Source: an uncultured Nitrosospira sp. (GTDB lineage Bacteria; Nitrospirota; Nitrospiria; Nitrospirales; Nitrospiraceae). From it: DNA of 36,059 nucleotides. Below the pieces are notes generated by a model, which had not been told where the DNA came from, made no database searches, and saw only the letters and a program-made list of their open reading frames with translations. Of this stretch, positions 28,715-36,059 are shown piece after piece (position 1 is the first letter of the stretch; every line of letters starts with the position of its first letter). Where the stretch lies: assembly GCA_900696505.1 (NCBI GenBank), contig CAADGJ010000199.1, positions 1 through 36,059 of the forward strand. Direction: 5' to 3'. The translations under genes were made by a program, and so were the position numbers.

Positions 28715-31700
28715 ATGCATACAACGAATGGTTCGGACCAGCGTCATCGCGACGCACAACGAATGGAGTTGCGGTCTTATGTGAGCCTCGCCGGAGAGAC
28801 CATCGCCAAGGTGTGGCCGATGACGTCAGTGATCGCCCGAAACCCCCTGCAGGGATTCGAGCATCTCCGTTTCGATGAGGCGGTCGAACGGGCTGAGCAG
28901 CTGTTCGGCGGATCGGGCACCCTCTCGGGGGAAGCCTTCCGGGAAGCATTTCGTCGAGGCCGCATTCAAGAGAAACATTTCGAAGAGGCCTTGCGAGGGC
29001 AGGCGGGCGATCGGCAGATCACGTTTGGCGATCGCCAGGTTACTCACCTGGATGTCCTCAGAGCCATCATGGTGGCAGGGGGCCGCGACCCCGATCGGGT
29101 AGGCACAGCAGCGACGGCCCCGCCTACGCCCACAGGAGACTCCGTGACCGTCCCTCACCTGGCGGCGTGGTTGGGGCGCATGCTTCCCCGCGAGACACTA
29201 GAGACGGAGAGGGCGGCGGGTTTGCAGTACGTCCCCGGGGAATGGCCTTGTGAGAGCACGATGGCCGACTGGTGCGATCGAACGCTCGGCGTCACCATCA
29301 CGGATGAAATCAACCGCCAGATGATCAAATGGTGCGCGGCGTTTTGCGACGAAGGGGAGGCGGCGTGGCCCATGCCGAAGCGGGAAGAGACATTTTTCCG
29401 CGCATGGAAAGCTGCCGCGCGATACGATTTCAGTCTCAGGTGTGCGGGGGTGGAACGGGCGGCATCAAAAATTGCGGCGCTGGCCGACCGCCCTGAAGAC
29501 GTCCTGTTGGAGTCGCTGGAGATGCTTCACATCCCCCACGCAATCTGGCAATCGTATTTGTCGCGCCACCTGGCCGCCTTGCCAGGCTGGGCGGGATTTA
29601 TCAAGTGGCGGGAAGACCAGGATGCGCACGTCTGGCAGTCGGTCTATCGCATCGATCTTGTGAAGTATCTTGCCGTCCGGCTGTTTTATGAACGCGAGCT
29701 TGTCGCGACCGCGTGCCGTGCCTCGCTGGGGTGCGAGGGAACGGCCAGCGCAGTGCTGGAGTATGGGAAACGGTATCCATACACGCTCTGGTTCAGGAGA
29801 GCTTCGATGTCCGGGGATCTTCCTTCAGCTTTGCTGCCTGAAGCCTCCCGCCTCCAGCGAGCGGGCCGGTCATACGATCCAGCCGCCTGGGAACAGGATT
29901 GCCGGCGGTGGTTTGAGGAACAGCCTGCCGGTGAGCGAACCTACAGGGTGGAAGCCCAGAATCTCGTGAGCCTGTCGGGCGCGCTCGCCGTGCCGGTCCA
30001 CGAGATCACGTCTACTTCGCCAGGCGACCTCGCTATGTTGTTACGATGGATGCGGGAGTTTACTCCGGCTAAACAGCGTGTGGCATGGCTGGAAGCATTC
30101 GAACGCAGTCATCAATGCGAGGTGCTGCGCAAACTCGAGCTGCCAGCAGGTGAGGACGCGCGGATCGCCGCGCCGGGCGCGATGACGGCGCGACCAGTCG
30201 CCCAGTTCGTGTTCTGCATCGATGTACGGTCCGAGGTGTTTCGGAGGCATCTCGAGAATCGCGGGGGGTATGAAACGTACGGATTCGCGGGGTTCTTTGG
30301 CGTGCCGTTCTCCTATCGTTCGTTGGACGAGCAGCGGGAACTGCCGCTCTGCCCGGTCCTGTTGAAACCGAAACACCTCATCAGGGAGGTGCCGAGGACG
30401 TATCAGGACGCAATGGCCGAACGCCGCAAGCACAGCAGCCATCTCGTCAAGGCAGGCCACGAACTGCTCCACGACTTGAAGCACAACGTGGTCACGCCCT
30501 ACGTCATGGTCGAGGCACTCGGCTGGTTTTTCCTGTTGCCCTTCCTCGGGAAAACGCTCTGCCCCCGCTGGTACCATCGATTTGCCGCCTGGGTCAAATC
30601 CTGGGTCGTGCCGCCGGTCGCCACCACCTTGACGGTCGATAAGTTTTCGTCCGCCGACGCGGAGAACATGCTTGCCGCCGAACAACGTCTGCAGATTGCC
30701 TGGTGGTTAAGGAAACATGGCCAACGGGCTGGAAGCCTGGTCACAGGAGCTGTGTTGGATGAGGTCCGGCGTCAAGCACTCGAGGAAGATGAGGAATCCG
30801 CCTCGCATCCCGGGGCTCTCGGCCGGCTCTTGGGTGTCTCCTCCACAGAGGAAACGGATGCACTGGTCACGCTGCGCCGCGAATGCCGGCTGACGTATCG
30901 AGGGACTCGCTCCCGACTCGATCGCATTACCCGGACCGGGTTTACCGTCAATGAGCAGGCGTACTACGTCGAGACATCGCTGCGACTGATGGGCCTCACC
31001 GGATCCTTCGCTCGATTGGTCGTGCTATGCGGTCACGGCAGCACCTCGCAAAATAATCCGTATGAGTCGTCTTTGGATTGCGGGGCTTGCGGTGGAGGAC
31101 AGGGACTTCCCAACGCGCGCGCATTTGCCATGATGGCCAATCGCCCGCAGGTTCGCGAGATTTTGGCCTCGAGAGGGTTGACGATCCCTCCGGATACACA
31201 TTTTGTCGCCGCCCTCCACGATACGACGACCGACCGGGTTCAGGTCGCCGATCTCGAAGATGTCCCCTCAACTCATCGAAAGGAACTTGCCCAAATCCTG
31301 GACGATGTTCATGAGGCCGGCGGGGAAGCGGCGGCCGAACGCTGGGTGGCCTTGACGGCCGCCGAATCGCATGAGGGAACGCGCGCGGCTCGGCAGGAAC
31401 TCGAACGGCGCAGCGTGGATTGGGCTCAGGTGCGTCCCGAATGGGGCTTGTCGCGCAATAGTGTCTTTATCGTAGGCAGCAGGCGATTGACGCGGGAGGC
31501 CGATCTGAACGGCCGCTCGTTCCTGCACTCATACGACCATGCCATGGATGGTGACGGCAAGCTGCTCGAAATCATCATGACCGCGCCCTTGATCGTCGCG
31601 CAGTGGATCAATATGGAATACTATTTTTCCGCCGTATCCCCCGAGGTCTTCGGCAGCGGGAGCAAGATTTATCATAACGTGACCGGCGGGATCGGCGTGA

Positions 31701-31996
31701 TGACGGGCAGTCAGAGCGACCTTCGGATGGGCTTGCCGACTCAGACGGTCATGTGTGGAGAGGCCCCTTACCACGAGCCGATGCGCCTCACGGCCATCAT
31801 CGAGGCGCCGAGGGAACGCCTCAGCGCCATCATCGAACGGCAGCCGCTCCTGGAGAAACTGTTCAACAACCGGTGGCTGCTACTCATCGCCTGCGAGCCG
31901 GCCGAGGCCAAATATTACCGTTATGATGGCGGCAAATGGTTTGTCGTCGCGGATATGGCTGAACAGGTGGGTGAAGCGCCAGTCCCGCAGGCCTGA
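28715..31996 (+). CDS. dabA: DabA/DUF2309 family protein (copy 2)
   Basis: Strong similarity to copy 1. 'QFVFCIDVRSEVFRRHLENRGGYETYGFAGFFG' and 'VLCGHGSTSQNNPYESSLDCGACGGGQG' retain putative Zn-site residues. ATG at 28715 has a GAGGGA SD; the GTG at 28703 lies too close to the predicted sigma54 start site. Confidence 0.9.
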   Translation: MHTTNGSDQRHRDAQRMELRSYVSLAGETIAKVWPMTSVIARNPLQGFEHLRFDEAVERAEQLFGGSGTLSGEAFREAFRRGRIQEKHFEEALRGQAGDRQITFGDRQVTHLDVLRAIMVAGGRDPDRVGTAATAPPTPTGDSVTVPHLAAWLGRMLPRETLETERAAGLQYVPGEWPCESTMADWCDRTLGVTITDEINRQMIKWCAAFCDEGEAAWPMPKREETFFRAWKAAARYDFSLRCAGVERAASKIAALADRPEDVLLESLEMLHIPHAIWQSYLSRHLAALPGWAGFIKWREDQDAHVWQSVYRIDLVKYLAVRLFYERELVATACRASLGCEGTASAVLEYGKRYPYTLWFRRASMSGDLPSALLPEASRLQRAGRSYDPAAWEQDCRRWFEEQPAGERTYRVEAQNLVSLSGALAVPVHEITSTSPGDLAMLLRWMREFTPAKQRVAWLEAFERSHQCEVLRKLELPAGEDARIAAPGAMTARPVAQFVFCIDVRSEVFRRHLENRGGYETYGFAGFFGVPFSYRSLDEQRELPLCPVLLKPKHLIREVPRTYQDAMAERRKHSSHLVKAGHELLHDLKHNVVTPYVMVEALGWFFLLPFLGKTLCPRWYHRFAAWVKSWVVPPVATTLTVDKFSSADAENMLAAEQRLQIAWWLRKHGQRAGSLVTGAVLDEVRRQALEEDEESASHPGALGRLLGVSSTEETDALVTLRRECRLTYRGTRSRLDRITRTGFTVNEQAYYVETSLRLMGLTGSFARLVVLCGHGSTSQNNPYESSLDCGACGGGQGLPNARAFAMMANRPQVREILASRGLTIPPDTHFVAALHDTTTDRVQVADLEDVPSTHRKELAQILDDVHEAGGEAAAERWVALTAAESHEGTRAARQELERRSVDWAQVRPEWGLSRNSVFIVGSRRLTREADLNGRSFLHSYDHAMDGDGKLLEIIMTAPLIVAQWINMEYYFSAVSPEVFGSGSKIYHNVTGGIGVMTGSQSDLRMGLPTQTVMCGEAPYHEPMRLTAIIEAPRERLSAIIERQPLLEKLFNNRWLLLIACEPAEAKYYRYDGGKWFVVADMAEQVGEAPVPQA

Positions 31997-32028
31997 TCAG
32001 CGGCATTGAACTGTCCCCAGCCAGGGAG

Positions 32029-33426
32029 GTGTGTATGCGGGGTAGACGAACGAAGACCTGTCCTCCGTCTTGGACCGTGCCGTTCTCGTCCTATGCCGAA
32101 GTGACCGAATTTTTGCGAGGCGTTGAAGTCGATTGCATCCTGCGGGGGCAGCCGTCCGACGGCACCGTCAGCCTGGGAGCGGTCGCTCGCTGCCTGCATG
32201 AACTCAAGCGGCCGGATTTGGCCTATCGCTCGATCCACGTGACCGGCACGAATGGAAAGACGACGGTCAGCCGCATGATCGGTGCGCTGATACGGGCGAC
32301 CGGATTGACGGTGGGCGTCTATACGAGCCCGCATGTCACGAATTTCCGGGAACGCATTGCGATCAACGGTGAGCCCATCGGCGAAGATGAGCTGGTCGAT
32401 GCCTGTAACCACGTCAAGGCGTTTCTGGACGTGCACGGCCTTCAACTGGCTCCGTTCGAATTCCTGACCGCGGCGGCCTTTTTCGCGTTCAGGGCGGCCA
32501 AAGTGGACTATGCGGTGATCGAGGTCGGCATCGGCGGGCGGCAGGATGCCACCAACGTCATCGCGCCTGAGCTCGCGGTCATTACGACCGTCGAATATGA
32601 CCACGCAGACATGCTCGGGGACACGCTCGAGCAGATTGCCGGCCAAAAGGCGGGCATCATCAAACCCTTTACGCCGGTGCTGTGCGGCCCGATGCCGGAG
32701 GGGCCGCGGGCCGTGGTCCTGTCTCGAGCCGCGGCGCTCAAGGCACCCGTGCTACTCAGCGGGCAGGATTATGAAGTCACCGAGTTCATCCGTGACGGCT
32801 ATGCGGGACTTTGTACGGTAAGGGTCGGCGCGTCCACGCATCCACAGCTGCGACTACGGTCGCCTGCGGCATTCATGGCCGCCAATGCCGCTCATGCCCT
32901 CATGGCTTATGACGTGTTACGCAAGCGAGGACTGCTTCCGGACATCGATCCGGACGAGATCGGCCGGGTATTCGAGAAGACGGAATGGCCAGCCTGCTGT
33001 GAAGTGCTGTCCGGCACGCCCGCGGTGCTTCTGGATGGCGCGCACAACGCCCCGGCGGCAATGCGGCTCGCGACTATTCTCCGCACGACCTTCGAGGGCC
33101 GCCGCAGTGTCTTGCTCGTATCCCTGGCGCGGGATGCACAATGGGAACAGGTGTTGCGCGCTCTTGCCGGAGCGGGAGCCGACCGGCTCATCGTGACCGG
33201 CGGTCCACAAGATAGGGCCGTGCCGCCCGACGCGATTGCCGAACAATGGCGAACCTGCTCTTCGGTCGCCGCTGAGGTGGTAGACAGTACGGAAGCCGCA
33301 TTCAGGCGTGCGGTCCAGGCTGCCGGGCCCCATGGGGTGGTGGCCGTGACTGGATCTCCCCAACTGGCCGGTTACTGCCGGCCTCTGGCAAAAACGTTTC
33401 CCGCCCAGGCACTTGTCCAACCGTAG
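32029..33426 (+). CDS. folC: Bifunctional folylpolyglutamate synthase/dihydrofolate synthase
   Basis: 'IHVTGTNGKTTVSRMIGALIRATGLTVGVYTSPHVTNFRERIAINGEPI', 'VIEVGIGGRQDATNVI', 'VLLDGAHNAPAA' are FolC/Mur-ligase motifs. Start could be GTG 32029 or ATG 32035. Confidence 0.88.
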   Translation: MCMRGRRTKTCPPSWTVPFSSYAEVTEFLRGVEVDCILRGQPSDGTVSLGAVARCLHELKRPDLAYRSIHVTGTNGKTTVSRMIGALIRATGLTVGVYTSPHVTNFRERIAINGEPIGEDELVDACNHVKAFLDVHGLQLAPFEFLTAAAFFAFRAAKVDYAVIEVGIGGRQDATNVIAPELAVITTVEYDHADMLGDTLEQIAGQKAGIIKPFTPVLCGPMPEGPRAVVLSRAAALKAPVLLSGQDYEVTEFIRDGYAGLCTVRVGASTHPQLRLRSPAAFMAANAAHALMAYDVLRKRGLLPDIDPDEIGRVFEKTEWPACCEVLSGTPAVLLDGAHNAPAAMRLATILRTTFEGRRSVLLVSLARDAQWEQVLRALAGAGADRLIVTGGPQDRAVPPDAIAEQWRTCSSVAAEVVDSTEAAFRRAVQAAGPHGVVAVTGSPQLAGYCRPLAKTFPAQALVQP

Positions 33427-33442
33427 TGTCCGCTTATCCTGC

Positions 33443-33498
33443 TGAGCACAGATGCACAGGCACACAGCGTACAGTGTGTGTCTGTGCACGATCGCACC
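33443..33498. promoter_or_regulatory. Putative activator UAS upstream of idh
   Basis: TGAGCACAGATGCACA (33443-33458) and TGTGCACGATCGCACC (33483-33498), each matching the TGTGC-N6-GCACA dyad at 9 of 10 positions. A 14-nt-arm imperfect palindrome (33454-33487, 12 of 14) also links them. About 97 bp upstream of the sigma54-type promoter. Confidence 0.65.
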
Positions 33499-33592
33499 GT
33501 TCCCATACCAAGGGACCGACCTGCACGGACGCCGGAGACGGGAATTGTACTGAAAAATGCGGCAGACACCGCCGCACGGGCAAGACTACGCC

Positions 33593-33609
33593 GTGGAATC
33601 GCCTTTGCA
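33593..33609 (+). promoter_or_regulatory. Putative sigma54 promoter of idh
   Basis: CGTGGAATCGCCTTTGCA: GG (33595-33596)-N10-GC (33607-33608). Confidence 0.65.
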
Positions 33610-33677
33610 CATGATGTCTGTGCGAGCGGGGGAACGGATGGTCCGGTTACCCCCTGGTGACGCAAGGAGGTTCTCTG

Positions 33678-34691
33678 ATGGCACAACATGTAGTCACGAT
33701 GCTTCCGGGAGAAGGGACCGGCCCTGAAATCTGCGAAGCGGTGCGACTGGTGATTGACGCGAGCGGTGTCGATATCAAATGGGAATACGAAGAGATCGGA
33801 TTGGGATGTTTGGAGAAGTACGGCACCTTGCTTCCGGATAAGACCATCAAGAACATTGCGAAAAACAAGGTGGCGCTTAAAGGCCCGACGACGACGCCCG
33901 TCGGGACGGGGCACAAAAGCGCGAACGTGACGTTGCGTAAGGTGTTCGACCTGTTCGCCAATGTCCGGCCGGCTAAGCTGATTCCGGTGTTGAAGCGCCC
34001 CTGGGACAAGATCGACATCATTAACTTCCGGGAAAACACGGAAGATTCCTATGCGGCCATCGAGCATATGGTGTCCGACGAAGTGGCGCAGTGCCTGAAG
34101 GTCATCACCTGGCCAGGCTCTTACCGCATTGCCGACTTTGCGTTTCAGTGGGCGAGAGCCAATGGTCGGAAGAAGGTGTACTGTGTGCACAAAGCCAACA
34201 TTATGAAAATGACGGACGGGCTGTTTCTGGATGCGTTTCGCGAGGCCGCGAAGAAGTATCCTGAAATCGAAACCGGGGACGTCATCGTAGACAACTGCTG
34301 CATGCAGCTCGTGAGGAATCCCGCTCAGTTCGACTGTCTGGTACTGCCAAACTTGTACGGGGATATTCTGACGGATCTCTGCGCGGGGCTGGTGGGAGGG
34401 TTGGGTTTCGCGCCGGGCGCCAATATCGGGGACAACTGTTCGATCTTCGAGGCGGTGCACGGGTCAGCGCCGAAGTATGCGGGGATGAAAAAGGTGAACC
34501 CTTCGGCGGTGTTGGTGTCCGGCATCATGATGCTGCGCTGGTTGAAGGAGACTGCGGCGGCTGATCGTATCGAAAAAGCCATGTTCGCGGTCCTCCATGA
34601 AGGCAAACATGTCACCTACGACGTAGGCGGAACCGCCACCACCGACGAATATGCTCAAGCCATCGTCGACAAGATGCAGGGGAAAGCCTGA
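33678..34691 (+). CDS. Isocitrate dehydrogenase, catalytic domain (isocitrate/isopropylmalate dehydrogenase family)
   Basis: 'MLPGEGTGPEI', 'GHKSANVTLRKVFDLFANVRPAK', 'NFRENTEDSYAAIEH', 'VDNCCMQLVRNPAQFDCLVLPNLYGDILTDLCAGLVGGLG', 'FEAVHGSAPKYAG'. SxNxxLR favours isocitrate over isopropylmalate. ATG at 33678 preceded by AAGGAGG. Confidence 0.88.
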   Translation: MAQHVVTMLPGEGTGPEICEAVRLVIDASGVDIKWEYEEIGLGCLEKYGTLLPDKTIKNIAKNKVALKGPTTTPVGTGHKSANVTLRKVFDLFANVRPAKLIPVLKRPWDKIDIINFRENTEDSYAAIEHMVSDEVAQCLKVITWPGSYRIADFAFQWARANGRKKVYCVHKANIMKMTDGLFLDAFREAAKKYPEIETGDVIVDNCCMQLVRNPAQFDCLVLPNLYGDILTDLCAGLVGGLGFAPGANIGDNCSIFEAVHGSAPKYAGMKKVNPSAVLVSGIMMLRWLKETAAADRIEKAMFAVLHEGKHVTYDVGGTATTDEYAQAIVDKMQGKA

Positions 34692-34726
34692 GAATCCCGC
34701 CATTGATAAAGAAAGGGGAAGCGCCC

Positions 34727-35086
34727 ATGGCAACAACGTTTTCTGAAGCAGCGAAAGCGACGCGGAAGAAGAAAGTTATCAAGCTCGTCGGTGTGGACAT
34801 GTACATCGTCACCGAAGAAGGCATTCCGAAATTTCCGGACGGCGAGTTCGGGCCGTTTAAATGCGAGTTCATCTCCAATCGGGGAACCAAGGTCTGGCCG
34901 GGGTTCGTCAGTCCCGATCTGATGATGGTGAACTGGTATCGTTGTCGGTTCATGGCGACAGGGGATGTGACCGATGCTGACGTCGATACATTCCTGGCGG
35001 TCTTGACTAAGAAGGGCTGGTGGTGGTCCGCAGCGCAAAAGCTCTGGACTCATGATGGTGAACCGGCCTTCAGCAAGGCCTATTAG
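34727..35086 (+). CDS. Stand-alone protein resembling the C-terminal domain of Thermus-type isocitrate dehydrogenase
   Basis: 'VIKLVGVDMYIV...FKCEFISNRGTKVWPGFVSPDLMMVNWYRCRFMATGDVTDADVDTFLAVLTKKGWWWSAAQKLWTHDGEPAFSKAY' resembles the 'ISNRGTxVxP...DHYRCRF...DGEPGFTKAQ' tail of long IDHs (from memory); 35 bp after idh. Confidence 0.75.
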   Translation: MATTFSEAAKATRKKKVIKLVGVDMYIVTEEGIPKFPDGEFGPFKCEFISNRGTKVWPGFVSPDLMMVNWYRCRFMATGDVTDADVDTFLAVLTKKGWWWSAAQKLWTHDGEPAFSKAY

Positions 35087-35093
35087 CCTCACG

Positions 35094-35126
35094 GAAGCCT
35101 CGGGGCCCCATGTGCCCCGAGGCTTC
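35094..35126. terminator. Perfect 13-bp stem-loop ending the idh operon
   Basis: GAAGCCTCGGGGC (35094-35106)-CCCATGT-GCCCCGAGGCTTC (35114-35126), 8 bp after the stop codon. Weak T tract. Confidence 0.7.
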
Positions 35127-35306
35127 ATCATGGCTGGCGACTTCATAGGCCGGCATGTCCCACGCGTGTCGTTTCACCGTGCATCGGCCGGGATGCGATT
35201 TCATGGTACAGTGTGAAGCGAGTGGTCACTGTCCGGTTTGACAGCCTCCGCACGTAAGCGGCATCGGCAGGTTGCGATTCGTCTTCAGACTATCGGGGAG
35301 CAGAGC

Positions 35307-35657
35307 ATGGCACAAAGAAGCACCAATAAAGCCGATCTCGAGTATGCGCTCATGATGACGATCCTGAACTTTCACACTGAGTTCATGCGATCCAACTATG
35401 CCAATGTCCAGGTGCATCTGTCTCAGGATGAAATCGAAGTGACGTTGACGAGGCAGGGATCGGTACCGGCTGAGAGGCGATTGGCCGAATCACCGGAAGG
35501 ACGCTCATTGTTACGGCAGGTTCACGAGGCGATGTTTCTTTCCTGTGAACGGATTCTTCGTGAGCGAATCGAGCCGGTGGTGGAGCGCAAGGTGAGAGAG
35601 ATGGTGACGAGCTTGGACCCCGTTTCCGGGCGAAGCAGCATCACGATTCGTTTGTAA
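35307..35657 (+). CDS. Small protein resembling the DUF2294 family
   Basis: 'VPAERRLAESPEGRSLLRQVHEAMFLSCERILRERIEPVVERKVREMVTSLDPVSGRSSITIRL' fits the DUF2294 pattern (AEKxLAxxxEGRxLxxxxR...). ATG at 35307. Confidence 0.6.
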   Translation: MAQRSTNKADLEYALMMTILNFHTEFMRSNYANVQVHLSQDEIEVTLTRQGSVPAERRLAESPEGRSLLRQVHEAMFLSCERILRERIEPVVERKVREMVTSLDPVSGRSSITIRL

Positions 35658-35825
35658 ACAGTGTGGTCGCGACACCCTTGTTGTTAATCAACAACGACAA
35701 CTCGCCGTGCGCGCCCCGCATCGGCACATCCCCCCGTACCCCACAACGTTTCGAGACCCGAGGGCCGGGCCTGGCCTGGCCCCTATCTGATGATAGACAC
35801 CAGCAGCACGAGCGGCGTGAAAATG

Positions 35826-35856
35826 GGGAAGGAGGATCCAATGGGTCCCCCTTCCC
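35826..35856 (-). terminator. Putative intrinsic terminator for the minus-strand gene at the right edge
   Basis: On the minus strand GGGAAGGGGGACCC-ATT-GGATCCTCCTTCCC (12 of 14 paired) is followed by CATTTTC. Confidence 0.5.
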
Positions 35857-35879
35857 TGCGCAGGAGGGAGTCCCCCGGA

Positions 35880-36059
35880 TCAGCGAGTGGTGCCATCCAT
35901 CGCGTTGCTGTTCCGGTTGCCGGGCTGGCCCTGATTTAACGGCTGGTTGTCGCAGCCGGCACCGAGACAGTTTTCCTGCCTGTTCCCGGTTGCCGGTACG
36001 AAGTCAGTCGGCGCAGTCGTACGCGTCACGTCAACCGGCATGCCGTCATTGATGGCCAC
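35880..36059 (-). CDS. C-terminal fragment of a minus-strand protein running off the window
   Basis: Open minus-strand frame to the edge: VAINDGMPVDVTRTTAPTDFVPATGNRQENCLGAGCDNQPLNQGQPGNRNSNAMDGTTR*, with a terminator-like hairpin just downstream. Missing from the ORF track because no start is in the window. Confidence 0.45.
   Translation of the reverse strand: MAINDGMPVDVTRTTAPTDFVPATGNRQENCLGAGCDNQPLNQGQPGNRNSNAMDGTTR

Noticed and set aside
28315-28878. 187-aa plus-strand ORF between the cysD-like gene and dabA2
   Set aside because: It overlaps both neighbouring genes and covers the putative UAS and promoter; the translation is low complexity.
33441-33500. GCACA/TGTGC-rich stretch as a CRISPR or tandem-repeat array
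   Set aside because: Units are short dyads with no regular spacers or long repeats and no cas genes nearby; better explained as regulator binding sites.
35663-36052. 129-aa plus-strand ORF at the right edge
   Set aside because: No recognisable features. The opposite strand from 35880 to the edge reads as a more natural protein C-terminus followed by a terminator-like hairpin.

Overview
The window looks like a bacterial chromosome segment, probably Nitrospira-like (lineage inferred from gene content only). From left to right it holds: the 3' end of a cadherin/tandem-repeat surface protein; a two-component cluster (histidine kinase, RR-HK-RR hybrid, HDOD protein); a VIT1/CCC1-type transporter; a tandem SagB-type nitroreductase protein; small hypothetical genes; a heavy-metal RND efflux operon on the minus strand (CusC/CusB/CusA type); and, from about 18.1 to 35.1 kb, an inorganic-carbon locus. 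That locus contains DabB-DabA1-PII-like, a soluble PAS/GAF histidine kinase with an NtrC-type sigma54 activator, a CysD-like PP-loop protein with an APS-reductase-like CC...CxxC cysteine set, a second DabA (DabA2) followed by FolC, and isocitrate dehydrogenase encoded apart from what looks like its own C-terminal domain. The main finding is that four transcription units here (dabB-dabA1-PII, cysD-like, dabA2-folC, idh) each have a GG-N10-GC sigma54-type promoter. About 95-120 bp upstream of each lie two or more copies of a TGTGC-N6-GCACA-like dyad. The sigma54 activator and its kinase sit in the middle of the locus. This suggests an undescribed sigma54-dependent two-component regulon joining DIC (CO2/bicarbonate) uptake to a carboxylating step of the reductive TCA cycle. 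All calls were made by eye, without database searches.
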